Assembly: GCA_902592965.1 (NCBI GenBank)
Contig: CACJGL010000010.1
Coordinates: 1 to 40,260 of the forward strand
Direction of reading: 5' to 3'
DNA: 40,260 nucleotides
Origin: an uncultured Pelagibacteraceae bacterium
GTDB lineage: Bacteria > Pseudomonadota > Alphaproteobacteria > Pelagibacterales > Pelagibacteraceae
In this document: in pieces, positions 1 to 7,665 of the stretch
How positions within the stretch are numbered: position 1 is the first letter of the stretch
How the letters are laid out: each line of letters begins with the position of its first letter
Made by a program: the position numbers and the translations under genes
The notes under the pieces: generated by a model
Told to the model about the DNA's origin: nothing
What the model saw: only the letters and a program-made list of their open reading frames with translations
Database searches by the model: none

Positions 1-2
1 AT

Positions 3-248
3 AGTATGGAAAGTCATGAAAAATTTAGAGATAGATTTAAAATTAAGTTTGATTTGGTAGCAGACGTAAAAAAAGAAGCGATTAAAGCATACAAAGTTTG
101 GGGTAAAAAAAAATTCATGGGTAGAGAATTTATGGGATTAATAAGAAGTACATTCTTATTAAAAGATGACAAAATTATTAAAGAGTGGCGTTCAGTAAAA
201 GTTAAAGACCACGCAAAAGAAGTGTTAGAATTTTTAAAAACAGTTTAA
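3..248 (+). CDS. bcp: Peroxiredoxin Bcp (thioredoxin-dependent thiol peroxidase), C-terminal part
   Basis: Only the last ~82 codons are in the window. The frame is open to the left edge, so the first ATG at position 6 is probably internal. The segment has the typical Bcp/PrxQ tail: a conserved GVWGKKKFMGRE-like stretch (here KVWGKKKFMGRE), then RSTFLLKDDKIIKEW and a final HAKEVLEFLK helix. The family reduces hydrogen peroxide and organic hydroperoxides in the cytoplasm using thioredoxin. The catalytic cysteine lies upstream, outside the window, so activity cannot be judged. A strong terminator follows within a few bases of the stop, so this is the last gene of its transcript. Confidence 0.82.
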   Translation, partial: SMESHEKFRDRFKIKFDLVADVKKEAIKAYKVWGKKKFMGREFMGLIRSTFLLKDDKIIKEWRSVKVKDHAKEVLEFLKTV

Positions 249-250
249 TA

Positions 251-281
251 AAAAAAGGCCCCATTTACGGGGCCTTTTTAG
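251..281. terminator. Bidirectional intrinsic terminator between bcp and amt
   Basis: GGCCCC (257-262) pairs with GGGGCC (269-274) around the loop ATTTAC. An A-run precedes the stem and a T-run follows it, so it can work for both strands. It ends bcp on plus and amt, which converges from the right, on minus. Confidence 0.88.
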
Positions 282-306
282 TTTAACTTAAGGGAGGGAG
301 TTAAAT

Positions 307-1608
307 TTAGTCTCTTATAGCGTAAGCTATTACACCAGTTTCAGTTACGTCTGTACCTTTCAGTTCAGCCTCTTTACTTAATCTGATACCCATAGTGTTT
401 TTCATAATTGCCCATACAATGTATGATACTACAAAAACAAATGCGTTGATCGAGATTACACCGATTAACTGTGCACTAAAGTTTGCATCAGAGTTTGTTA
501 GTGGAACAGCTAATGTTCCCCAAACTCCAGCAAATAAGTGAGCTGGTATTGCACCAACAACATCATCAATCTTAAATGAGAATAATAGTTTTGTTCCAAA
601 CACTACTATCAATCCACCGATTGCACCGATGAATATTGCTGCTATAGGTGCTGGCGCTAATGGTTCAGCTGTTATTGCAACTAATCCACCAATCGCACCG
701 TTGAGCATTTGAACTACATCAGTTTTACCATACATTAATCTAGTAATTACTGCTGCTGCTAAAACACCACCACACGCTGCTAAGTTTGTATTAATAAATA
801 TATTAGATACTGCTACTGCATCATCGAAAGTTCCCATAGCAAGCTGTGAACCACCGTTGAAACCGAACCAACCTAACCATAAAATAAATACTCCAACTGT
901 TACCAAAGGTATAGAAGAAGCTGCAAATGGTCTCATTGGTTTTGCTTCACCTGATTTAGCAAATCTTCCTGTTCTCGCACCTAACAACATAGCTCCTGCT
1001 AATGCTGCAGCACCACCAGTTGAGTGTACAAGAGTTGAACCAGCAAAATCAGAGAAACCTAAAGCGGCTAACCAGCCACCACCCCACTGCCATCCCATGA
1101 CAATTGGATAAATGATTCCTGATAAAATTGCTGCAAATAAGAAGAAAGGCCATAATTTAATTCTTTCTGCTAACGTACCAGATACAATAGATACTGTTGT
1201 TGCACAGAATACCATTTGGAAATACCAATCCGAACCATCTGCATATCCTGTATCAACAGCACTTGCATCAGACCACGGAGTGAATGTTCCTATATATCCT
1301 CCTTCTGGAATTCCATATGCTAGATTATAACCAACCATCCAGAACATAATTCCAGCGATAGAAAATAATCCTATATTTTTTGCACAAATTACAGATACAC
1401 TTTTTGAAGTTACCATTCCTGATTCTAGCATCGCAAATCCGCAAGCCATAAACATGACAAGAAAACCACAAACTAAAAATAGAAATGTATTAAAAATAAA
1501 TCCAACTTCTGCAGAGACTGTAGATTCGGCATAACCTACACTTGTCATATTCAGTAAGAAAAACAAACTTACTAAAGGACCGACAAGTTTTTTTAAATGT
1601 TTAGTCAT
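307..1608 (-). CDS. amt: Ammonium transporter (Amt/MEP/Rh family)
   Basis: The 433-residue product matches the usual AmtB length. It starts with a hydrophobic leader (about residues 8-27) and has about eleven membrane segments. The family's twin pore histidines are visible: H195 in STLVHSTGGAA and H357 in IPAHLFAGVWG. The CGFAMLESGM segment near residue 57 is also typical. It brings ammonium into the cell. No glnK (PII) gene lies beside it, although amtB and glnK are paired in most bacteria. Published work on cultured SAR11 describes a nitrogen response without PII, and this layout agrees. The start has a good ribosome site, GGAGG about 6 bases upstream, which lies inside a potential hairpin (see the separate feature). 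Transcription ends at the shared terminator near 251-281. Confidence 0.95.
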   Translation of the reverse strand: MTKHLKKLVGPLVSLFFLLNMTSVGYAESTVSAEVGFIFNTFLFLVCGFLVMFMACGFAMLESGMVTSKSVSVICAKNIGLFSIAGIMFWMVGYNLAYGIPEGGYIGTFTPWSDASAVDTGYADGSDWYFQMVFCATTVSIVSGTLAERIKLWPFFLFAAILSGIIYPIVMGWQWGGGWLAALGFSDFAGSTLVHSTGGAAALAGAMLLGARTGRFAKSGEAKPMRPFAASSIPLVTVGVFILWLGWFGFNGGSQLAMGTFDDAVAVSNIFINTNLAACGGVLAAAVITRLMYGKTDVVQMLNGAIGGLVAITAEPLAPAPIAAIFIGAIGGLIVVFGTKLLFSFKIDDVVGAIPAHLFAGVWGTLAVPLTNSDANFSAQLIGVISINAFVFVVSYIVWAIMKNTMGIRLSKEAELKGTDVTETGVIAYAIRD

Positions 1609-1610
1609 TT

Positions 1611-1634
1611 AACCTCCATTGTTAAAAAGAGGTT
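1611..1634 (-). promoter_or_regulatory. Possible ribosome-site-masking hairpin in the amt leader
   Basis: In the amt mRNA the Shine-Dalgarno region GAGGTT (complement of 1611-1616) can pair perfectly with AACCTC (complement of 1629-1634) across a 12-base loop. The stem is only 6 bp but three of its pairs are G-C, and it covers the whole GGAGG core just before the start codon. The sequence shows the pairing; any regulatory use is inference. Confidence 0.4.
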
Positions 1635-1704
1635 CTTATAATTTTAAAATAAATAAAAACTAATGATTGTTGTTAAAAATAGATATGCAGTTTTTGCATG
1701 TAGA

Positions 1705-1748
1705 AACAGCCTTTATCAAGAATTTTAGCATTCCTGATAAAGGCTGTT
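1705..1748 (-). terminator. Hairpin terminator after hup
   Basis: Two 16-base arms (1705-1720 and 1733-1748) pair around a 12-base loop, just downstream of the HU stop. The single non-Watson-Crick position is a G.U wobble in the minus-strand RNA but an A.C mismatch in the plus-strand RNA. This suggests the hairpin acts for the HU transcript. No long U-run follows, so it may be an RNA 3'-end stabiliser as much as a terminator. Confidence 0.6.
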
Positions 1749-1757
1749 AAATGAGAT

Positions 1758-2033
1758 TTACTTGTTAAATACTTCTTTAAGTGCTTTAGCAGGTAAAAAC
1801 TTTACCTTTTGAGAAGCAGCGATTTGGATTTGCTCTCCAGTTCTTGGATTACGTCCAATTCGGGCTTTTCTTTTAGCCACTTTATATGTACCAAAACCTG
1901 CAATCTTTACAGAATCGTCATTTTTCAACGCATCTAGTATAGTATTCGTAATAGTATCAAAAGTACGCTCTGCATCAGCTTTACTTTGATTTAACGAACC
2001 AGCTAGCTTTGCTACTAATTGTTTTTTGTTCAT
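1758..2033 (-). CDS. hup: DNA-binding protein HU
   Basis: The 91-residue product has the normal HU length. It starts MNKKQLVAKLA, has the GFGTYKVAKRKAR body, and carries the DNA-clasping beta-arm signature GRNPRTGEQIQI with its conserved proline (about residues 59-70). HU-family dimers bend and compact DNA with little sequence preference. The start has GGAG about 5-8 bases upstream. The gene is single: hairpins or spacers separate it from amt below and rseP above. Telling HU from IHF subunits by sequence alone is imperfect, but the arm and length favour HU. Confidence 0.93.
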   Translation of the reverse strand: MNKKQLVAKLAGSLNQSKADAERTFDTITNTILDALKNDDSVKIAGFGTYKVAKRKARIGRNPRTGEQIQIAASQKVKFLPAKALKEVFNK

Positions 2034-2061
2034 TTTAGCTCCGGTTTTAAAGGTTTATGAA

Positions 2062-2092
2062 ACTATACTTAACAAAATCATTGATAATTCAA
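2062..2092 (-). promoter_or_regulatory. Weak candidate promoter for hup
   Basis: On the minus strand, TTGAAT (complement of 2087-2092) and TATAGT (complement of 2062-2067) resemble -35 and -10 boxes, 19 bases apart. That spacing is slightly long, and the DNA is so A+T-rich that chance matches are common. Confidence 0.25.
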
Positions 2093-2124
2093 GCTTTTTT
2101 TTAGTATATATTTTTTTTTGAACA

Positions 2125-2136
2125 ACAATATATTGT
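2125..2136. promoter_or_regulatory. 12-bp palindrome in the rseP-hup spacer
   Basis: ACAATATATTGT is a perfect dyad, located in the 152-base stretch upstream of hup. It could be a binding site for a dimeric regulator, but a composition effect is possible because most of it is A or T. Confidence 0.2.
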
Positions 2137-2185
2137 GGTAAAAAAAGTCAATAAATACAATGTTTTTTTAGCTGTTAAAAAAGCC

Positions 2186-3295
2186 TTAAAATAAGCCTAA
2201 ATCTTTAAGGTCGTTAAATGTTGCGAAAAACATCAAAGATAACAACAAAAACATTCCGATTCGAAAAAAACCTTCCTGTGTTTTTTGACTTAAAGGACGA
2301 CCTAATACTTTTTCAAATGCATAAAACATCAGATGTCCTCCATCTAATAAAGGTATAGGAAACAAGTTAATTAGTCCTAAACTTATAGAAATATATGCCA
2401 TCATACTGACAAAAGGTATAATTCCAAATTCTGCAACTTGGCCAGAAATTTTAGCAATCCTAATTGGACCACCCAATTGAGAACTGTCCCCTGCCCCTGT
2501 AAACATTGATCCAAGATATTTAAGTGAAGAAGTTGTTACAAAATAAACTTCATTAAATGATTGAAGTAAAGCTTGTGCAGGTCCAAGTTTTTTGTGTGTT
2601 ATTTGATTGTTATAAGGACTAAGTTTAATACCTACCATCCTTTTCTTTAATTTGTTTCCTAATTCATCAACGCTATCAACAAAATTTGGTTTAACTTTTA
2701 AAATTATCTCCTGGTCATATCTTGAAACTTTAAAATCGATAAATTCTGATGTTGACATTGCTATTAATTTAGAAACATCAAGAATACTCTCAACTTTTGT
2801 ATTATCTATTTCAATAATAACATCATTTTTTTGCATACCAGCAACTTCTGCAGGACTATCTTTTAATACTTCATCAATTACAGCTGGTGTAAAATCTTTA
2901 CCTGCAAACATGTATATGAAAGTAAAAATGACTAAAGCTAATATAAAATTAGCCAATGGTCCTCCAGCAACAATTAAGGCTCTTTGGTAAAGTGGTTTTG
3001 TTACAAACAATTTGTGTTGGTCTTCTTTGCTATATTTTTTTAGTAGTTCCTCTTGATCTGCTTGTGAAAATACATTCCTATCTCCGAAAAATTTTACATA
3101 ACCGCCTAGTGGTATCCAACAAACTTTCCATCTTGTCCCTGATTTATCGTTCCATCCAAATAATTCTCGACCAAAACCTATCGAAAAATCTGTTACACCA
3201 ACACCATATCTTTTTGCAAAATAATAATGTCCATATTCATGAATGAAAACAACAACAACGATTAATACAATAAATGGTAATATAAAATTGAGCAT
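2186..3295 (-). CDS. rseP: RIP metalloprotease RseP (site-2 protease)
   Basis: The 369-residue inner-membrane zinc protease has its catalytic HExxH motif in the first membrane helix (HEYGH, residues 19-23) and the second metal-site motif LDGGH near residue 317 in the C-terminal membrane pair. A PDZ-like domain lies between them, around residues 130-210 (PAEVAGMQKNDVIIEIDN). The family cleaves transmembrane anti-sigma factors and signal-peptide remnants inside the membrane. Length is near the short alphaproteobacterial form with one PDZ domain. In many proteobacteria rseP sits with dxr, cdsA and bamA; here its neighbours are hup and thiV, so the usual envelope-gene context is absent. Confidence 0.9.
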   Translation of the reverse strand: MLNFILPFIVLIVVVVFIHEYGHYYFAKRYGVGVTDFSIGFGRELFGWNDKSGTRWKVCWIPLGGYVKFFGDRNVFSQADQEELLKKYSKEDQHKLFVTKPLYQRALIVAGGPLANFILALVIFTFIYMFAGKDFTPAVIDEVLKDSPAEVAGMQKNDVIIEIDNTKVESILDVSKLIAMSTSEFIDFKVSRYDQEIILKVKPNFVDSVDELGNKLKKRMVGIKLSPYNNQITHKKLGPAQALLQSFNEVYFVTTSSLKYLGSMFTGAGDSSQLGGPIRIAKISGQVAEFGIIPFVSMMAYISISLGLINLFPIPLLDGGHLMFYAFEKVLGRPLSQKTQEGFFRIGMFLLLSLMFFATFNDLKDLGLF

Positions 3296-3336
3296 TTATT
3301 AAGTTATACAATAATTAGGTTTTTAATAAACATCAA

Positions 3337-4767
3337 TTATTTCAATTTCCATGCAATTATTGGTGATAAAGTTGCCGCAATAAATGAACAAAATAAAAGA
3401 GATTGAGAAATATACGATGGTGCTAAATCCATTGGCAAAATTATGCCAAATAGTATTGATTTAGAAAAATCAGGACTTGGAAAAAATAATAGTCCTGCAA
3501 TTAATCCTATTAATATAGAAACATAAGCATTTTTTTCATCATAAGATTTTGAATAAAAAGTATAAAAAACACTTAGAACAGCCGCACAACAAAATAAATC
3601 TGCTATTAAGAACAAATAAAGAATACTAAATCCTTTTGATGCAACAAAAAAAGCTATGACCGAAAGAAAAATAACAAATTGTTTTGAGATATTTAAATGA
3701 TTATTTTTTAAATTTAATACTTTATCTACATCGATTATTACCAAACTTGAAATAGCATTTATTAAAGTATCAATACTACTTATTGTTAAAGAGATAGCTA
3801 AAATTATTACAATGACTGAAAATATTATTAAATTTTCTTTTAATAAAATTGAGAAAAATGCAAGATCAGGTATTACATTATTATCTTGAGAGACAGCCAC
3901 TAAACCACTAAATCCCATAAAAAAGACTATTGGTAATATTATTAAAAATGAAAATATTAAACTTTTTTTTAGAACCTCATAATTTTTTGCAGCATAAACT
4001 CTCTGCCAATTACCTTGATGAAAAAGATTAGTTGCAGCAACAGCTATAAAGAAAGTTAAACCGGCAGTATAATTTGGAAGATAACTAAAACTTAACAAAT
4101 GCGGATTATTATTTTTAATAATTTCAAAATTAAATTCGTTTGTTTCAATTGAGGTAATAAAAATTAAACTAATTATTAAAAGTGCCGTAAATACAAAAAA
4201 TTGAATATTATCTGTGATTAAAGATGCTCTTAACCCTCCATATAATGTGTAAAGTAACGAACATGATATTACTATTAAAGAGGTGATCCACAATTCAGTA
4301 CCAGATATGTAATTAATTAAAAAAGCTACAGCAGTAACTTCAGCAATTAAAAAGATTGTCATGTAAAAAATGGAAAAAACTAAAATAAGTTTATAAAGAT
4401 TTGGTCCAAATCTTAATCTTATTATTTCAATAATACTTTTGCCTTGCGGATAACTGGTTCTAAATTTTTTACCAAGATAAATTAAAATAAAAAGCGGAAA
4501 AGCAGTTCCTAGTGAATAGCCAATCACTGCACCAATTCCTCCCCATGTTGCTGCTGATGCGGGTCCAAATAAAATCCAAGCACCAAGTGCTGAAGCAACA
4601 AGACTTGTTGTTAAGGATAAAGTTCCAATCGAACGGTTTGCAACTAAATAATTATTAAGTCCTTTAAATTTTTTTGAAAAATAAATTCCAACAAAAACAA
4701 ATATTAAAGAAATTGAAATAATTAATATTATTGCTGATGATTGATTGATTATATTTAAATTATTCAT
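3337..4767 (-). CDS. thiV: Sodium:solute symporter under a TPP riboswitch, ThiV-type thiamin-precursor transporter
   Basis: The 476-residue product is a multi-helix membrane protein of the SSS family. The family signature appears as YGGLRASLITDNIQ (about residues 176-189), and AxSALGAWILFGPASAATWG (about 58-75) matches the N-terminal substrate-path region. SSS proteins use the sodium gradient to import small organic solutes. The specific assignment comes from the leader: the whole gap upstream is filled by a TPP riboswitch aptamer ending at the start codon. In SAR11, an SSS gene in this position was named thiV and proposed to import HMP, the pyrimidine half of thiamin, which these cells cannot make. 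HMP as substrate is therefore knowledge by analogy, not visible in the protein. The AAAGGG ribosome site is unusually close (about 3 bases) to the ATG and is part of the aptamer. Confidence 0.85.
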   Translation of the reverse strand: MNNLNIINQSSAIILIISISLIFVFVGIYFSKKFKGLNNYLVANRSIGTLSLTTSLVASALGAWILFGPASAATWGGIGAVIGYSLGTAFPLFILIYLGKKFRTSYPQGKSIIEIIRLRFGPNLYKLILVFSIFYMTIFLIAEVTAVAFLINYISGTELWITSLIVISCSLLYTLYGGLRASLITDNIQFFVFTALLIISLIFITSIETNEFNFEIIKNNNPHLLSFSYLPNYTAGLTFFIAVAATNLFHQGNWQRVYAAKNYEVLKKSLIFSFLIILPIVFFMGFSGLVAVSQDNNVIPDLAFFSILLKENLIIFSVIVIILAISLTISSIDTLINAISSLVIIDVDKVLNLKNNHLNISKQFVIFLSVIAFFVASKGFSILYLFLIADLFCCAAVLSVFYTFYSKSYDEKNAYVSILIGLIAGLLFFPSPDFSKSILFGIILPMDLAPSYISQSLLFCSFIAATLSPIIAWKLK

Positions 4768-4770
4768 TTT

Positions 4771-4830
4771 CCCTTTCTGAATTACCGGACAGGTTCTAAG
4801 GGTATTTCTCAGCCATCTGGCACCCCATTT
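4771..4830 (-). promoter_or_regulatory. TPP riboswitch (THI box) controlling thiV
   Basis: The minus-strand RNA contains the conserved THI-box order: GGGGTGCC, then GGCTGAGAAATACCC, then GAACCTG, a short P5-like hairpin and AAAGGG. GGGGT and ATACCC form the P2 helix; GCC/GGC make a very short P3; CCU and AGGG close the P4 helix. AAAGGG is also the Shine-Dalgarno sequence, three bases before the ATG. TPP binding should therefore hide the ribosome site, which means translational repression. There is no room for a separate terminator. The element occupies most of the 80-base gap after the tauE-like gene, so it may lie inside a longer transcript. Confidence 0.93.
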
Positions 4831-4847
4831 ACAACTTATTTCAAAGA

Positions 4848-5591
4848 TTAAATGAAATCAATTATTAACTTAGCGCTACTAACAAGAATTAAAGTGTAAA
4901 TGATATTATAAAATAAATTTTCCTCAATTATTTTAAGTAATTTGTAACCTATAAAAATTCCAATAAGCGCTAGGGGAAAGAGAGTAACTGATTGATATAA
5001 AGTATCAAAATTCATCATAGATAAATAAACATACAGAGGAAGCTTAATTAGATTAACACAACTAAAAAAAATAATTCTTGTGCCAACATAAATTTCTTTT
5101 TTCATTCTTAGTGGAAGCAAATAAAGACTTGTTGGAGTTCCTCCCGCATGAACACAAAAACTTGAAAAACCGGCAATGGATGAACAAATAGCCCCTTTAA
5201 AAAAGTTTTTTTTTGCCGGTATAGTTTTTTCTTTTTTAAATAAAAAATAATGACCAGAAAATAAAAAACCCATTATTCCAACAATTAACTTAAGCAAATC
5301 CTCAGAAAAATAAGTAAATGTAAATGAGCCAATTATTATTCCAATAGCTGCAAATGGAACTATTAATTTAAGTGTTCCAAAATCAAACTCTCTTCTAAAT
5401 CTATAAACTGCAATAATGTCTGAAAAAATTAATATTGGTAAAATAATTGCAAGTGCTTGATTTAATGGCATTACTACTGTCATTAATGGAACTGAAATTA
5501 ATGATATTGATCCACCTAAACCTGATTTAGCAATTCCATATAATACGATAGCTGGAACAACACTAACAAAGAATAATAAATTTATCTCCAT
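4848..5591 (-). CDS. TauE/SafE-family (TSUP) anion exporter
   Basis: The 247-residue product has about eight membrane helices in two similar halves, typical of TSUP. Family-like segments are GIAKSGLGGSISLISVPL (about residues 20-37) and AGFSSFCVHAGGTPTSLYLL in the second half. TSUP proteins move small sulfur anions such as sulfite or sulfoacetate, or organic acids, across the inner membrane. The stop lies just before the TPP riboswitch of thiV, and the start is 6 bases after the small membrane gene upstream, so it is probably co-transcribed with both. A sulfite exporter would suit taurine catabolism encoded 5 kb away, but the substrate is not readable from sequence. Confidence 0.8.
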   Translation of the reverse strand: MEINLLFFVSVVPAIVLYGIAKSGLGGSISLISVPLMTVVMPLNQALAIILPILIFSDIIAVYRFRREFDFGTLKLIVPFAAIGIIIGSFTFTYFSEDLLKLIVGIMGFLFSGHYFLFKKEKTIPAKKNFFKGAICSSIAGFSSFCVHAGGTPTSLYLLPLRMKKEIYVGTRIIFFSCVNLIKLPLYVYLSMMNFDTLYQSVTLFPLALIGIFIGYKLLKIIEENLFYNIIYTLILVSSAKLIIDFI

Positions 5592-5597
5592 TGTAAA

Positions 5598-5762
5598 TTA
5601 GAAATATAGCAATAAAGATAAAACCACTAATATTAAAACTAATATGATGACAGCTATGTAATTGAATTTAATTTTAAATTTGCTTAATAAAAATTCATTA
5701 ATTTTTTCCCAGAAAATAATAATTAAAATTAATAGTACTGCTGGAAGAATAAATTTAATCAT
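5598..5762 (-). CDS. Small two-helix membrane protein B (unknown function)
   Basis: The 54-residue product starts MIKFILPAVLLILIIIF. It has an N-terminal hydrophobic helix (about 4-17), a short charged linker (EKINEFLLSKFKIKF) and a second helix (about 35-53). A longer reading from 5822 is possible, but its first 20 residues overlap gene A upstream in another frame and look non-hydrophobic and unrelated. I therefore chose the ATG at 5762, 8 bases after gene A's stop. Layout and hydrophobic pattern resemble gene A, so the two look like tandem paralogues. I do not recognise the family. It sits between the YadGH-type exporter and the TauE-type exporter, with a 6-base gap to the latter. No clear Shine-Dalgarno; translation coupling is likely. 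Confidence 0.6.
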   Translation of the reverse strand: MIKFILPAVLLILIIIFWEKINEFLLSKFKIKFNYIAVIILVLILVVLSLLLYF

Positions 5763-5770
5763 AAATCTAT

Positions 5771-5938
5771 TTACATCAAAAAATACATCAATCCAAATAT
5801 AACAAGTATAATTATTATCCAAATTGAAAAATTAGATATCAATTGTTTAATATTTGAGTTTGATCTGAGAAAATTAGGTAGAACTAATATTAAGACTAAT
5901 ATTAAAAATATTGCAGGAATTATCTGGTCAACAGTCAA
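5771..5938 (-). CDS. Small two-helix membrane protein A, TTG start (unknown function)
   Basis: This short reading frame begins with TTG one base after the stop of the ABC permease gene and encodes 55 residues. It begins (M)TVDQIIPAIFLILVLILV, continues with a polar linker (LPNFLRSNSNIKQLISN), and ends in a second helix (IWIIIILVIFGLMYFLM). No ATG exists in frame before the final residues, so the TTG, placed for translational coupling, is the only sensible start. The IPAIFLIL segment parallels LPAVLLIL in protein B, suggesting duplication. It is easy to miss because it is short and has a non-ATG start. Function unknown; position after an ABC exporter may mean an accessory membrane role, which is only a guess. 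Confidence 0.55.
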   Translation of the reverse strand: MTVDQIIPAIFLILVLILVLPNFLRSNSNIKQLISNFSIWIIIILVIFGLMYFLM

Positions 5939-5939
5939 A

Positions 5940-6707
5940 TTAATTTTTTATATTATAACCTTTTTTAAGTATAATTGAGACAAGAGTTACACATGCAATT
6001 AAAAATATAAACATTGTTGAAATACTTATCCAAATATCAAAATCAGAAACTCCATAAAATGCAAACCTCAGCCCATTAATTAAATATACAACAGGATTAA
6101 AATAAGTGACTGTTTGCCAGAAACTTGGGAGCATATCTAGCGAATACAAACTTCCACCTAAGAATACCATTGGTGTTATGACAATTGTTGGTATTATAGA
6201 CATTTGCTCGAAATTTTTACTAAGAAGTCCAATTAAAAACCCGAACAAAGCAAAAGTAAAAGCAACTAGAATTAATAAGAAAATCATTAGTAAAGGAAAC
6301 TTTACATTTACTTCTGCAAAGAAAAGTGAAGTGCAGAAAATTACTGCAGCAACAATTAAGGTTTTAGTTGCACCTGCACCAACATAAGCAATTACAATTT
6401 CTACAGTAGAAATTGGAGCTGCTAAAATTTCATAAATTGTTCCATTAAATTTAGGAAAAAAAATTCCAAAAGAAGTGTTACTGATAGATTGCGTTAATAA
6501 TGTTAACATCAATAATCCTGGAACTATATAAGAGCCATAACTAATGCCATCAATTTTTTGTACATAATCCCCGATTACCGAGCCGAATACTATAAAGTAT
6601 AATGAAGTAGATAAAACTGGAGAAAGAAGAGATTGTATTAATGTTCTTCTAAATCTATCCATTTCATGAAAATAAATTGCTCTTAATGCGTAAAAATTAA
6701 TCCTCAT
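5940..6707 (-). CDS. ABC-2 type exporter permease (YadH-like)
   Basis: The 255-residue product has six predicted membrane helices. It has the ABC-2 fold markers: an N-terminal amphipathic stretch (YFHEMDRFRRTLIQSLLSP), GSYIVPGLLMLTLL around residue 61-74, and a late FLGGSLYSLDMLPSFWQ loop before the last helices. With the ATPase encoded just upstream (start overlapping the ATPase end by 11 bases) it forms an export complex of the YadGH/NodIJ/DrrAB kind in the inner membrane. Substrates in this group range from polysaccharide and lipid to drugs; nothing here decides between them. Two small membrane proteins follow immediately. Confidence 0.85.
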   Translation of the reverse strand: MRINFYALRAIYFHEMDRFRRTLIQSLLSPVLSTSLYFIVFGSVIGDYVQKIDGISYGSYIVPGLLMLTLLTQSISNTSFGIFFPKFNGTIYEILAAPISTVEIVIAYVGAGATKTLIVAAVIFCTSLFFAEVNVKFPLLMIFLLILVAFTFALFGFLIGLLSKNFEQMSIIPTIVITPMVFLGGSLYSLDMLPSFWQTVTYFNPVVYLINGLRFAFYGVSDFDIWISISTMFIFLIACVTLVSIILKKGYNIKN

Positions 6708-7632
6708 TATTTTCCTTTACCAATGTCACAAAAATCTTTTCAAGATTATTTTGCTCTGTTTTTAAGTCTCTCATCCTCAAACCTGCATTTTTTAAATCTT
6801 GAAGCATCTTTGTAATACCTGTTCTTTCAGCATGTAAGTTATAGTTGTAAATTAATGAATAATTATCATTAGAGATTGATAGATTATATTCATCAAGTTC
6901 TGATGGAATTTTTTCGACTTTATCCTGCAACTCAATAGTTAATTTTTTATGACCCATCTTTTTTAATAAATCTATTTTATTATCAACAACAATGATTTCT
7001 CCTTGATTAATTACAGCAACTCGGTCTGCGATTGCCTCTGCTTCTTCAATATAGTGTGTTGTTAAAATTATGGTTACTCCAGTTTTCCTTAATCCCTCTA
7101 CAACTTTCCACATATCTTTTCTCAATTCTACATCTACGCCTGCTGTTGGTTCGTCAAGAAATAATATCGAAGGTTCATGAGATAATGCTTTTGCTATCAT
7201 TACACGTCTTTTCATTCCTCCTGAAAGCTGATTTAACCTTAAATCTTTTTTATCCCATAAACTAAAATCTTTTAGAACTTTTTCTATATGTTGAGGGTTC
7301 GGCTTTTTTCCATATAAACCTCTTGAATATGAAACATTGTTAAACACTGTTTCAAATTGTTCTAGTGAAATTTCTTGGGGGACCAGTCCTATTCTTGATC
7401 TTGTTTCTCTATAATCTTTTATAATATCAAAACCATCTACTGTAATTACTCCAGAAGTTGGTTTAACTATACCACATACAATACTTATCAGTGTAGTTTT
7501 GCCAGCTCCATTTGGTCCAAGCATAGCAATAATTTCACCTTGCTTTATATTTAAATTAACAGTTTTTAAAGCGTTAAATCCATTGTCGTATACCTTTGAA
7601 AGGCCATCAATTGTTATTAAATCTTTAGTCAT
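6697..7632 (-). CDS. ABC exporter ATPase (YadG-like)
   Basis: The 311-residue product has a complete nucleotide-binding domain: Walker A GPNGAGKTT (39-47), signature LSGGMKRR (136-143), Walker B ILFLDEP (156-162) and the switch histidine in ILTTHYIEEAE. A ~90-residue C-terminal tail follows the ATPase core, as in the CcmA/YadG group. It powers the permease encoded by the overlapping downstream gene. The gap to the DUF4396 gene upstream is 33 bases, so it may belong to the same transcript as the cytochromes, though the functions look unrelated. Confidence 0.9.
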   Translation of the reverse strand: MTKDLITIDGLSKVYDNGFNALKTVNLNIKQGEIIAMLGPNGAGKTTLISIVCGIVKPTSGVITVDGFDIIKDYRETRSRIGLVPQEISLEQFETVFNNVSYSRGLYGKKPNPQHIEKVLKDFSLWDKKDLRLNQLSGGMKRRVMIAKALSHEPSILFLDEPTAGVDVELRKDMWKVVEGLRKTGVTIILTTHYIEEAEAIADRVAVINQGEIIVVDNKIDLLKKMGHKKLTIELQDKVEKIPSELDEYNLSISNDNYSLIYNYNLHAERTGITKMLQDLKNAGLRMRDLKTEQNNLEKIFVTLVKENNED

Positions 7633-7665
7633 TATCTGAGGTCTTAATTTGATATAGAGATGTTT

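Noticed and set aside
857-1330. Open frames on the plus strand opposite amt
   Set aside because: Antisense to a clear ammonium transporter; proline/asparagine-rich shadows of hydrophobic coding DNA with no family likeness.
2652-3246. Open frames opposite rseP
   Set aside because: Shadows of a well-supported protease gene; no recognisable motifs.
5763-5822. Longer start for small membrane protein B, adding 20 residues
   Set aside because: The extra part overlaps small protein A out of frame, is non-hydrophobic, and looks unlike the rest; the ATG at 5762 fits better.
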